This document shows positions 1 to 7,146 of a stretch of 13,653 bases of DNA, in pieces; position 1 is the stretch's first letter, and every line of letters begins with the position of its first letter. This stretch comes from CAZDBA01 sp964503615. GTDB taxonomy: Bacteria > Planctomycetota > Planctomycetia > Pirellulales > Pirellulaceae. The translations under genes were made by a program, and so were the position numbers. The notes below the pieces were generated by a model. It did not search any database. It was given only the letters and a program-made list of their open reading frames with translations, and was not told the DNA's origin. The stretch is from the NCBI GenBank assembly GCA_964503615.1, contig CAZDBA010000129.1, forward strand, positions 1 through 13,653, in the 5' to 3' direction.

Positions 1-101
1 GCCGCTTTCTCGGTCTTGGTAAATACCAGAAAGTCATCTGCATAACGTACAAAGCATGCCTGCACTCGTTGGTTGCACGTGCCCCAAAAGGCGTGAAGCA
101 T
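1..101 (-). pseudogene. Reverse transcriptase fragment (group II intron/maturase-like), 5'-truncated
   Basis: Read on the minus strand, codons from 101 down to 3 give MLHAFWGTCNQRV followed by QACFVRYADDFLVFTKTEKA. RYADDFLVF is the catalytic YxDD block of reverse transcriptases, in the form usual for group II intron-encoded and related bacterial enzymes. The reading frame continues off the left edge, so the C-terminal part lies outside. Upstream the frame stays open only to the TGA at 198-200, which is the stop codon of comM. The fingers and palm blocks that normally precede YADD by some 200 residues therefore cannot be present. I read this as a 5'-truncated remnant next to comM. It could instead be a short domain recruited into another gene, but the conserved part is too short to tell. 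The RT motif itself is clear; the group II assignment is an inference. Confidence 0.62.
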
Positions 102-197
102 GCCACCCAGTTGTTTTTGTCTAACGAGTAGTGATCGTTCTGGTCGTTTTGATAGAGAGCAGTTGCCCGCAAGAGTCAGCCAAAAACTAAAGCCTTC

Positions 198-1733
198 TCA
201 GCTCCAGATCTCTCGATCGAGTTGTCGGTAGTTGATTGCTTCGGAGAGGTGTTCGAAACGGATTTGTTCGGCGCTGTCGAGGTCGGCGATCGTTCTTGCC
301 AAGCGGAGGACTTTGTCGTGCGCGCGGGCGCTGAGGCCCATTTCATTTACGCTTTGTTTCATTAGTCCGACGCAGTCGTCCGTTAGTTTGCAGAACGTGC
401 GAAGTTGTGTGCTGCTCATTTGAGCGTTATAGAGGATGTTGAGGTCTGAGAATCGGGCGGCTTGTGCGCGACGGGCCGTCATTACGCTTTCGCGAATCTC
501 TTCGCTGCTGGTTCCTGGGCGGCTGGAGGAAAGTTCTTTGTACTCGGCGGCGGGGACTTCGACGTGGATGTCGATCCGATCCAACAAAGGCCCCGAAATT
601 TTGCCCATGTATTTTTCGATCTGGGGAGGTGTGCAATGACAATCGCGTCGTGGATCGGTGCGATAGCCGCAGGGGCAAGGATTGAGGGCGGCAACGAGCA
701 TAAAGCTGGCTGGGAAAGTTGACGAGTTCAGCGCGCGTGAGATAGTGACCACGCGATCTTCCAGCGGTTGGCGAAGTACTTCCAGTGTACGCCGATTGAA
801 CTCAGGTAGCTCGTCCAGAAACAGGATACCGTTGTGGGCCATGCTGATTTCGCCCGGTGTGGGTGTGCTGCCACCGCCGACCAAACCGGCTTCGCTGATG
901 GTGTGATGCGGACTGCGGAAAGGGCGCTTGGCCATCAACGGTTGGCCCGGTTTCAGCAGACCCAGCGCGCTGTAAATCCGTGTCGTTTCAATCGACTCGT
1001 TACTGGAAAGCGTTGGTAGGACGGTAGAGATCCGTTTGGCAAGCATCGTTTTGCCGCTTCCTGGTGGCCCCAGCATCAATAAATTGTGCGAGCCGGCTGC
1101 GGCTACGGTGACCGCGCGTTTGGCGACCTCTTGACCGCGAACGTCTGAAAAGTTCTCTTCATATTGCGAAAATTCCTGGAACAGTTCGTCCAGCCGCGAA
1201 GGGGTAGGAGTGATGTCCAGTTGGCCGGAGAAGAAACCAGCAGCTTCGGCCAAGCTGTCGACCGGGATCACGTCGATATCTTCGACTACGGCCGCTTCGC
1301 CAGCGTTTTCGCGTGGGACTACGATTCCACGCAAGCCATTTTGGGCGGCGCACATCGCCATGGAAAGTACGCCTTTGGCGCAGCGAGTGTGTCCCTCGAG
1401 TGCGAGTTCGCCGACGACGGCGTATTCGGAAAGACGATCTGAAACGATTTGTCCGCTGGAGATCAGCATGCCCAGTGAAATCGGCAGGTCAAACGAAGCG
1501 GCTTGTTTGGGCAACTCGGCAGGGGCAAGGTTGATGACTACCCGATCGGCTGGGCGTTGGAATCCGCTGTTGACTAGAGCACGCGCGACGCGATGGGTGC
1601 TTTCCTTTACGGCGGCTTCGGGAAGGCCGACCAGAATCGTCTTGGGCACCGCGCCGGGAGAGACGTCGACCTCGACCTCGACCGGTTCCGCTTTGATTCC
1701 TAACAAGGAAAAAGTCTTCAACTTCGACAACAT
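198..1733 (-). CDS. comM: ComM/YifB family Mg-chelatase-like AAA+ ATPase
   Basis: This 511-residue protein has the full length and order of the YifB/ComM family. An N-terminal Lon-protease-like fold (about 1-170) precedes a AAA+ module with Walker A GPPGSGKT (222-229), Walker B GILFLDE (302-308), the RQPLEDRVVTISR segment (321-333), cysteines CPCGY (353-357) and CHC (365-367), and LLDRIDIHVEVP (383-394). The C-terminal Mg-chelatase-type helical domain ends in YRQLDREIW. In Vibrio cholerae, ComM is known as a hexameric helicase that promotes branch migration during natural transformation; in most other bacteria its role is unproven. The ATG at 1733 is 11 bases after the WYL gene stop, with TAAGGA as a plausible ribosome site, so the two are probably co-transcribed. 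The gene is intact although a reverse transcriptase remnant begins just past its stop. No competence genes are visible in the window. Confidence 0.95.
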   Translation of the reverse strand: MLSKLKTFSLLGIKAEPVEVEVDVSPGAVPKTILVGLPEAAVKESTHRVARALVNSGFQRPADRVVINLAPAELPKQAASFDLPISLGMLISSGQIVSDRLSEYAVVGELALEGHTRCAKGVLSMAMCAAQNGLRGIVVPRENAGEAAVVEDIDVIPVDSLAEAAGFFSGQLDITPTPSRLDELFQEFSQYEENFSDVRGQEVAKRAVTVAAAGSHNLLMLGPPGSGKTMLAKRISTVLPTLSSNESIETTRIYSALGLLKPGQPLMAKRPFRSPHHTISEAGLVGGGSTPTPGEISMAHNGILFLDELPEFNRRTLEVLRQPLEDRVVTISRALNSSTFPASFMLVAALNPCPCGYRTDPRRDCHCTPPQIEKYMGKISGPLLDRIDIHVEVPAAEYKELSSSRPGTSSEEIRESVMTARRAQAARFSDLNILYNAQMSSTQLRTFCKLTDDCVGLMKQSVNEMGLSARAHDKVLRLARTIADLDSAEQIRFEHLSEAINYRQLDREIWS

Positions 1734-1744
1734 TCTGCGATTCC

Positions 1745-2779
1745 TTATTCCTTGTAGATTTTGGTGAGCTCTTTCGCGATCTGTTTCATTTGTTTTCGCG
1801 CCGACGCCGGCGAAACGATTTCGGCGTTGGAGCCCAAGTGCAATACGCGAGGGATGATCGCCATTTCGTTGCCTGCTTTGATAGACAGTTCGATACTGCC
1901 GTCTTTAAATTTCTTGACTTTTTGGTCGGGGTGCCAGGGATCTTCCTCGACCCACTGAGCTGCGTTGGCGTGAATGTGAATTCGAAAGTTCTTGGGCTTG
2001 GTGCTAACGAACATGTTCATGATCGTGCCAATGAACTCTTCCAAGTCCAAATCTTTGGGGACTTTGAACCACTGGTCGAGGATGGTCGCTTTTTCGAAGC
2101 GGTCGAGTTTGAACGATCGAGTCCGCTCGGCCGGGTCTTCGACTTCCACCGCACCCGCGATAATGTAGAGACTCGATTGGTTCAAGATCATCGTGTACGG
2201 TTCGATCAATCGTTTTCGGGACGGGTTGCCGACGCTTTGGTAGATGACTTCTACGACACGGTGTTCCTGGATAGCGCGGTTTAACGTTTTAATGATCCCT
2301 TGGTGTTTCTGATAAGACTTCGAAGGGACGCCCAGCACATGTAATTCACGCGCTTGCTTGTCGTACATTTTGATCACCGCGGGTGGAAGTTCTTCGCGGA
2401 TTTTGTGCCAGAACGATTCGATACCCATCCAGAAATGGGTGCCCGCCAAAGGGGTGAGAAGTTCACGGCCAAGGTAAAGTGCCAACAGCTCGGTGGCGGT
2501 GGCGCTGATGCGGTGGTCCGATTTGTGTCGCGGACCAAGCTTCCAGACTTTGCCCCGCCGCTCGTCGTGGACATCGACATCGATCCCGGCGGCTTGGAGA
2601 GCCATCAGGTCACGGCGCAACGTACGAGTGTGCAGCGATGAAAGGCCCAGCTCTTCGGTGATGTCGTCTTTCAGTTCGTTGAGCGTTCTTCCGAAACGGA
2701 CTCGTTCCAGGATCTGAAGAATCTTGTGTTGGCGAATGAGCTGTTCGTTGCGTGCCATGGTGGTTCTGCTTGGGTCCAT
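1745..2779 (-). CDS. WYL-domain transcriptional regulator
   Basis: This is a 344-residue cytoplasmic regulator. An N-terminal winged helix-turn-helix (about 9-82) contains LGLSSLHTRTLRRDLMALQA, typical of DeoR-like HTH domains. A linker follows, then a WYL domain (about 165-235) with SLYIIAGA at 203-210 in place of a strict W-Y-L triplet and the conserved RSFKLDRF at 221-228. The C-terminal WCX-type region ends near 340. WYL domains are known to bind nucleic acid or nucleotide ligands and to control DNA-damage or phage-defence genes in several bacteria; the ligand here is unknown. The first ATG is at 2779. A second in-frame ATG at 2758 begins MARNEQLIRQ and may be the true start, since the HTH begins there; neither has a clear Shine-Dalgarno site. 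The gene leads comM in a probable two-gene operon and may also control the divergent queC. Confidence 0.88.
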   Translation of the reverse strand: MDPSRTTMARNEQLIRQHKILQILERVRFGRTLNELKDDITEELGLSSLHTRTLRRDLMALQAAGIDVDVHDERRGKVWKLGPRHKSDHRISATATELLALYLGRELLTPLAGTHFWMGIESFWHKIREELPPAVIKMYDKQARELHVLGVPSKSYQKHQGIIKTLNRAIQEHRVVEVIYQSVGNPSRKRLIEPYTMILNQSSLYIIAGAVEVEDPAERTRSFKLDRFEKATILDQWFKVPKDLDLEEFIGTIMNMFVSTKPKNFRIHIHANAAQWVEEDPWHPDQKVKKFKDGSIELSIKAGNEMAIIPRVLHLGSNAEIVSPASARKQMKQIAKELTKIYKE

Positions 2780-2860
2780 GCAAAGAGTAAAGTTTCAACC
2801 GCAGCGTGGTGCATTCACGACAAAGTTTGCTGAGGTGAATTCGAGTTGTGGTTGCGATTA

Positions 2861-2889
2861 ATTATCTAGGACTTATCCGCTCTCGCCAA
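2861..2889 (-). promoter_or_regulatory. Candidate sigma70-type promoter for WYL-comM
   Basis: On the minus strand TTGGCG (2889-2884) is followed after exactly 17 bases by GATAAT (2866-2861). This matches TTGACA/TATAAT at four and five positions. The transcript would start near 2854, about 75 bases before the first WYL start codon. It sits in the divergent gap shared with queC. The call rests on motif match only. Confidence 0.4.
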
Positions 2890-3072
2890 GGTGCTGGAGC
2901 CCAAGTGTAAATTTTATCAGGGAAAGTGAAAACTAAGCTGGAGTTTGAGCAGTTCGCCGCAATCCTGAGAGAACATGACTTGAATCCCCTCGGCTCGATC
3001 CGAGGTTCTGGCCAAACAGAGCCAGCGCTAGACGGAGAACGTTTCTGATTTTAGAATGCGGTGTAACCGTTT

Positions 3073-3076
3073 GAGG
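3073..3076 (+). promoter_or_regulatory. Shine-Dalgarno site of queC
   Basis: GAGG ends five bases before the ATG at 3082. It fixes the queC start and is one of the clearer ribosome sites in the window, since several neighbours lack one. Confidence 0.7.
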
Positions 3077-3081
3077 ATGAA

Positions 3082-3876
3082 ATGACAACAAAATTCGAGA
3101 CTGCCGTGGTTTGCCTGAGCGGCGGCATGGACTCTACCAGCCTGTTGATGCACCTGCTCGCTGCTGGCAAGAACGTGTATGGGATCAGCTTTGACTATGG
3201 GCAAAAGCATCGTATTGAGCTGGAGCGTCTGCAAGCTAACTTGGACTATCTCGATTCAAACGGCTTGAAAGTCGAATGGACTTTGTTGGATCTTTCCAAG
3301 TTGGGGCAGCTGTTTCATTCCGCTTTGACCGACCCAGATTGGAAGGTACCCGAGGGGCATTACGAGCAGGAGAATATGAAGGAGACGGTGGTTCCGAATC
3401 GAAATGCAATTTTCGCTTCGATTGCTTACGGGTACGCGTTGTCTTTGTCTGCCAAGTTAAACCAGTCGGTGCAATTTTGCTTGGGCGTGCATAGTGGTGA
3501 CCATGCAATCTATCCTGACTGTCGCCCCGAGTTCTACGATGCGTTGATTACTGCGTTCCAAGTCGGCAATTGGGACGCGGACAAAGTCGATTTGTATTTG
3601 CCTTATCTGCACAGCGATAAACTTTTGATTTTGCAGGATGCAGCCAAGTCGATTGAACAATTGGGGCTGGATTTTCAAACGGTGTTCCGCAACACTTGCA
3701 CGAGTTATATGCCAGATGCAGAGGGCCGTTCGCATGGCCTGACCGGTAGTGACGTGGAGAGGATCCTTGCGTTTCACGAGTTCGGTGTGCCGGATCCGGT
3801 CGACTATCAAAACGATTGGGAAACGGTCGTCGAAGCAGCGCAGAAGCTTGCCGAACGATACGAGAAAGCTCCCTAG
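3082..3876 (+). CDS. queC: QueC-family 7-cyano-7-deazaguanine synthase-like protein with altered zinc site
   Basis: QueC converts 7-carboxy-7-deazaguanine to preQ0 using ATP and ammonia, a step toward queuosine in tRNA. This 264-residue protein shows the N-type ATP pyrophosphatase loop SGGMDS (13-18), FDYGQKH (37-43), VVPNRNAIFASIAYGYA (103-119) and GVHSGDHAIYPDCRPEF (135-151), all diagnostic of the family. It is somewhat longer than usual. The ATG at 3082 follows GAGG by five bases. The C-terminal zinc site is abnormal. Where typical members read HCGRCGTCVER, this one reads SHGLTGSDVER (217-227), so three cysteines become H218, T221 and D224. The first ligand, in TWSCY, aligns with TCTSY (205-209), where the cysteine is shifted two places. 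The flanking VER..AF and G.PDP..Y pattern is kept, so this is not a frameshift. It may be an active zinc-independent form or a relative with another substrate. No queD, queE or queF is in the window. nfo follows 55 bases later. Confidence 0.9.
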   Translation: MTTKFETAVVCLSGGMDSTSLLMHLLAAGKNVYGISFDYGQKHRIELERLQANLDYLDSNGLKVEWTLLDLSKLGQLFHSALTDPDWKVPEGHYEQENMKETVVPNRNAIFASIAYGYALSLSAKLNQSVQFCLGVHSGDHAIYPDCRPEFYDALITAFQVGNWDADKVDLYLPYLHSDKLLILQDAAKSIEQLGLDFQTVFRNTCTSYMPDAEGRSHGLTGSDVERILAFHEFGVPDPVDYQNDWETVVEAAQKLAERYEKAP

Positions 3877-3931
3877 CGCTGAATTTTCGGTTGCTGGATG
3901 TTTGTTTACGAAAGATATAAAGGACGACACG

Positions 3932-4789
3932 ATGTCGATACTTGGCGCCCACATGTCCATTGCGGGCGGGTATTACAAATCGGTTAATATTGCCAATGCA
4001 GCTGGTTGCGATTGTGTACAGCTTTTTACGAAGAGCAACAAGCAATGGCGAGCCAAAACGATGACGGACAAGGATGTTGAGCTGTTCCGGTCTGCTATGA
4101 CCGAACACAAAATCGAACATTGCCTTTCGCATGCCAGTTATCTGATCAACCTTGCCAGTCCGAAACCTGAGTTACTGGCGAAAAGTCGTGATGCTTTGGT
4201 GATCGAACTTGAGCGAGCGGATATGTTGGGGATTCCCTACGTTGTGTTTCACCCAGGTTCGTTTTCAACTTCGGACGAGGCAACGGGGCTGAAGACGATT
4301 GTCGAATCGTTGGATGAAGTGCATGAACGCACTGAGGATTTGGACGCGATTTTGCTTTTGGAAAATGTGGCAGGGCAGGGGACTAACTTGGGTTGGAAGT
4401 TTGAACAGCTGCAAGCGATGATCGATGGTGTCAAGAAACCTGAGCGGGTTGGCGTCTGTATCGATACTTGCCACACCTTTGCGGCTGGCTATCCGCTGGG
4501 CGAGCCGGAAGAGTACGAATCTACGATCGACGAAATGGAACGCTGTTTTGGGCTGGAGAAGATCAAGGCGTTTCATCTAAACGATAGCAAAAAACCGTTT
4601 GGGTCTCGCAAAGATCGCCACGAGCACATTGGGGTCGGTGAGATGGGATTGGAGCCGTTCAGGAATCTGGTAAACGATGCTCGCTTTGCTTCGCTGCCGA
4701 TGTATCTGGAAACGCCCAAAGGTGAGAACGAGGACGGCGAAGATTGCGACGTGATGAATCTAAATACGTTGCGAAGTTTGATTGTGTAG
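3932..4789 (+). CDS. nfo: Endonuclease IV (AP endonuclease)
   Basis: Nfo cleaves DNA 5' of abasic sites and clears 3'-blocking groups in base-excision repair, using three zinc ions in a TIM barrel. The 285-residue product equals the E. coli enzyme in length and starts MSILGAHMSIAGG. All nine expected metal ligands are visible in their usual settings: H67 (LSHASY), H107 (VFHPGS), E144 (LLEN), D178 and H181 (CIDTCH), H215 (FHLND), D228 and H230 (KDRHEH) and E260 (YLETP). The start at 3932 is chosen over longer in-frame options because it gives the family N-terminus, follows AAGGA by seven bases, and avoids overlapping queC, which ends 55 bases earlier on the same strand. It may share the queC transcript. 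Nothing looks unusual in the protein. Confidence 0.96.
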   Translation: MSILGAHMSIAGGYYKSVNIANAAGCDCVQLFTKSNKQWRAKTMTDKDVELFRSAMTEHKIEHCLSHASYLINLASPKPELLAKSRDALVIELERADMLGIPYVVFHPGSFSTSDEATGLKTIVESLDEVHERTEDLDAILLLENVAGQGTNLGWKFEQLQAMIDGVKKPERVGVCIDTCHTFAAGYPLGEPEEYESTIDEMERCFGLEKIKAFHLNDSKKPFGSRKDRHEHIGVGEMGLEPFRNLVNDARFASLPMYLETPKGENEDGEDCDVMNLNTLRSLIV

Positions 4790-4906
4790 GTTCTTGTAAT
4801 GGAGTAGTGGACTTTGCCAAAAGTCTTGGCGCTTTATGCCGTTTAAAACCTATCCTTCAATCTCTGCTGGCACCGGTTGGTAGCCTGCGTGCTGACGATG
4901 TCTGAA

Positions 4907-4986
4907 TTTCATTGCAATGCAGATGTTGATGGAGATGGAATGGTCAACTTTTTGACGTCTCGCCGTTTGTTGGACTCCTCAACTAA
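4907..4986 (+). pseudogene. Frameshifted remnant of a dockerin-like C-terminus
   Basis: Codons from 4907 read FHCNADVDGDGMVNF, the calcium-binding loop of a planctomycete dockerin-like repeat. After a run of five T at 4949-4953 the motif resumes in another frame at 4954 as DVSPFVGLLN followed by TAA at 4984-4986. Restoring one base in the T run would give GDGMVNF(L)DVSPFVGLLN-stop, the usual end of such proteins. No matching long frame lies upstream, so only the tail survives. It is not a recent copy of the tail encoded at 7228-7392, because the bases differ throughout. Confidence 0.7.
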
Positions 4987-5005
4987 GCTGCGCTCTTAGT
5001 TTTTT
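4981..5005 (+). terminator. Rho-independent terminator downstream of nfo and the dockerin fossil
   Basis: AACTAAG (4981-4987) pairs with CTTAGTT (4995-5001) across a seven-base loop, and the stem runs into six T (5000-5005). It overlaps the TAA of the dockerin remnant, so it may have been that lost gene's own terminator, now serving queC-nfo. Confidence 0.6.
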
Positions 5006-5006
5006 G

Positions 5007-5081
5007 AACCACAGATAGACACTGATAAACACGAATGACATGATCGTTTTTATCTGTGTTCATTTGTGTTTATCGGTGGTT
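5007..5081. repeat. Imperfect inverted repeat of the AACCACAGATA/AACACAGATAAA type
   Basis: The left arm starts AACCACAGATAGACACTGAT at 5007. The reverse complement of the right arm starts AACCACCGATAAACACAAAT from 5081. The outer ends match as AACCAC/GTGGTT, and GATAAACAC and AACACAGAT units recur. From memory, closely similar ACCACAGAT...AACACAGAT palindromes are scattered through many environmental bacterial genomes, including planctomycetes. It sits between convergent genes, a usual site for such elements. Confidence 0.65.
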
Positions 5082-5126
5082 TTCACAATGGGAGCTTTGC
5101 ACCGAAGGTTGCTAAACCGGCTGTGA

Positions 5127-7013
5127 CTATTTAGACGGCGAATCTTTTTTCTGCTTCTTTGCTGCCGCTTTTTCCAAGTCCTGTAGCCATCGAGTGGCCG
5201 CTGGAATCCACTGGGCGAACGGATGTCGGGAACGGTCCATTCCACCACCGTGCCCACCGGATCTGAATACGTGAAGTTCCGTCGGCACATTTGCTTTTTG
5301 AGCAGCGACTGCCAAATTCAGCGTGCCTGTCAAGAAACGGTCGTTGGCTGCGATGGCAATAAACATAGGACTTGTGTCTTCGTTTAAACCGTTTTGAACC
5401 AAAGGTTCCAACACGTGCGGCTTTTCCGGGACATCCAAATAGGCCGGGTAGATGGGTAGCGAGAAATTGACGAAGGCACTTAGTTTGTCAACCTCATCAA
5501 TCGGTTCGTAGCTTTGTGTTTGACTGTTTGTGGCCAGTAAAGCTGTCAAATGACCGCCGGCCGAAAAACCTAGTACACCGATGTTGTTGGGATCGAGCTT
5601 CCACTTCTCAGCATTGGCACGAACCATGCGAATGGCTCGTTGGCCATCTTGAAAAGCAACGATGTGTTTGTCCAGACTTTTCCGACGTGGGCAACGGTAC
5701 TTCAACAAGACTGCAGTGATGCCCAGTTCGTTCAACCAGTCAACCACCATGGTGCCTTCGTGCTCGGCTGCCAGGAAATTGTAAGCACCACCGGGGCAAA
5801 TGATTACCGCTCGCCCAGTTGGGTTGCCCTGTTTGGGTTGGCGAATGGTGATGGAAGGGGCGGAGACGTTTTTGATCCTGATGAAATCCTTTGCTACTAT
5901 TCCTTCTTCAATCTCAGTACTTGGGTCTTCGGTACGAGTTCCTTCCGGCCACAGTTGGAGGGTTTCGCATTCACCGCCCAACATGGCTTGGATTTGTTGA
6001 TCAGCCGGTGTGAGTTCGTTGTTCTTTTTTAGTTCGACGAGTTCGGCCAGTTCGGGTTGAGGAGTCGGTGTGGACTTTTGTTCCAAAATACCGATGTCTG
6101 CCAGAAAACGAAGCGCTTCATCATTTGACTCGTTATACGGATAATTTTTGGTTCCCACTCCATGCCCACCACTGGGATAACCGTGGAGCTCTACTGGAAC
6201 TTCGGCCGCCGCCAGGCGTTGCACATACTGAATGTTACCGATCGAATACGAATCGTTGATAGCGACACTCAAAAAAGTGGGGGGCGTACGTGTCGGAGTA
6301 AGCTCGGAGAGTCGTAGCTCTTCCGCATCCTCGCGAGACTTTTTCGGTTCGGTCAGGTAAGCGGCATAAGCTAACCAGGCGAAGTCAGGTCGACAACTGA
6401 CTTGATCGTGCTCGTCAATCGGTTCATAAGCTCGTTCCTCATGGTTGTTGGAGAGCATTGCTGATAAATGACCACCGGCGGAAAAACCACCGATACCGAT
6501 TTTGTCCTTTGCCAATCCCCATTCGTCAGCCCGTGAGCGGAGCAAACTGAGTGCACGTTGAGCGTCCTGAAAAGCTGCATGGCGCATAAAAGGTGTGCGG
6601 TATTTAAGAATCACGGCAGTGATCCCTTTTTCATTCAGCAAGTTCGCCAGTTCGACCGGACGATCCATAACTTGATGTCGATATCCGCCACCGGGACAAA
6701 GCAGGATCGCGGCCCCTGTTTGAGGGGCTTCTGCCGGTGGGGCAACGATTGTCATAGAAGGTTGAGTAACATCAGTGACACGAGTTTTGTCCGGTCGCGG
6801 GTCCAGGCTTTCGGGCAAAGATTCGGCGTCTTGCTTCTTTTCGTTGTCGGGTTTTGCGTCTTGATGGATTGGGACTTGGCCAGCCGGCCAAAGCGTAATG
6901 ACGGGACAGTTACGTTTCAGTAATTTTTGCATCGCCGCTTCGCCGGGTGTTTGAGCTGTTGAGAATTGGCAGAACAGCATTGCCAAAGTGGTGGAGAGCA
7001 GTATGGTTTTCAT
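5127..7013 (-). CDS. Exported tandem-domain alpha/beta-hydrolase (acetylxylan-esterase/BD-FAE-like)
   Basis: The 628-residue product begins with a signal peptide (MKTILLSTTLAMLFCQFSTA, cut near 20-21), so it probably acts outside the cytoplasm. It contains two full esterase domains. Domain 1 (about 85-315) has the oxyanion segment LLCPGGGY, nucleophile S178 in GFSAGG, D254 in AINDS and H284 in SGGHG. Domain 2 (about 345-612) has IICPGGAY, S484 in GFSAGG, D558 in AANDR and H588 in SGGHGGG. Both share AFQD.QRA and the YEPIDE motif, and each is preceded by a similar short lead (NCPVITLWPAG and ECETLQLWPEG), which shows duplication of the whole unit. Both triads look intact. Related enzymes remove acetyl or feruloyl groups from plant or algal polysaccharides; the substrate here is inferred, not seen. 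A lysine-rich tail ends the protein. The ATG at 7013 has no clear Shine-Dalgarno site, but the signal peptide supports it. Confidence 0.88.
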   Translation of the reverse strand: MKTILLSTTLAMLFCQFSTAQTPGEAAMQKLLKRNCPVITLWPAGQVPIHQDAKPDNEKKQDAESLPESLDPRPDKTRVTDVTQPSMTIVAPPAEAPQTGAAILLCPGGGYRHQVMDRPVELANLLNEKGITAVILKYRTPFMRHAAFQDAQRALSLLRSRADEWGLAKDKIGIGGFSAGGHLSAMLSNNHEERAYEPIDEHDQVSCRPDFAWLAYAAYLTEPKKSREDAEELRLSELTPTRTPPTFLSVAINDSYSIGNIQYVQRLAAAEVPVELHGYPSGGHGVGTKNYPYNESNDEALRFLADIGILEQKSTPTPQPELAELVELKKNNELTPADQQIQAMLGGECETLQLWPEGTRTEDPSTEIEEGIVAKDFIRIKNVSAPSITIRQPKQGNPTGRAVIICPGGAYNFLAAEHEGTMVVDWLNELGITAVLLKYRCPRRKSLDKHIVAFQDGQRAIRMVRANAEKWKLDPNNIGVLGFSAGGHLTALLATNSQTQSYEPIDEVDKLSAFVNFSLPIYPAYLDVPEKPHVLEPLVQNGLNEDTSPMFIAIAANDRFLTGTLNLAVAAQKANVPTELHVFRSGGHGGGMDRSRHPFAQWIPAATRWLQDLEKAAAKKQKKDSPSK

Positions 7014-7146
7014 TGAATCGTTGGATTGATGTTACGGCTATCTAATGCGGCGAATTGTAACATGTTCGTTTGTTGATTCGATCATCACTGAGCACCAATC
7101 TCTTTGATTTTGGCAGCCAACTCTAATGGTCAGATGCAGAGGTATG

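Larger units (their letters stand above)
2780..3081. other. Divergent intergenic region between the WYL gene and queC
   Basis: This 302-base gap holds no convincing gene. Its left half carries the candidate minus-strand promoter at 2861-2889. Its right half, the presumed queC leader, has two adjacent stem-loops: CCTCGG/CCGAGG at 2988-3005 and CTGGC/GCCAG at 3008-3025. I looked for a preQ1 riboswitch, which often precedes queuosine genes, and saw no match to the preQ1-I core. The queC ribosome site GAGG lies at 3073-3076. Confidence 0.5.
4790..5126. other. Intergenic region between convergent nfo and the esterase gene
   Basis: This 337-base gap lies between two convergent genes. It holds a decayed dockerin tail (4907-4986), a plus-strand terminator hairpin (4981-5005) and a long inverted repeat (5007-5081), each listed separately. 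Bases 4790-4900 show only a weak GCCAA/TTGGC hairpin and no gene. Confidence 0.6.

Noticed and set aside
1210..1767. 185-codon open frame opposite comM
   Set aside because: It is antisense to a strongly conserved gene, has low-complexity Arg/Ser/Thr-rich composition and no family resemblance.
2880..3081. preQ1 riboswitch before queC
   Set aside because: The hairpin followed by the A-rich pseudoknot tail typical of preQ1-I could not be found.
3749..3931. Longer nfo frame starting inside queC
   Set aside because: It overlaps queC by 128 bases and adds non-homologous residues. The ATG at 3932 gives the exact family start with a ribosome site.
3548..4132. 194-codon minus-strand frame across queC and nfo
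   Set aside because: It spans the ends of two certain genes on the other strand, and its residues look like antisense translation.
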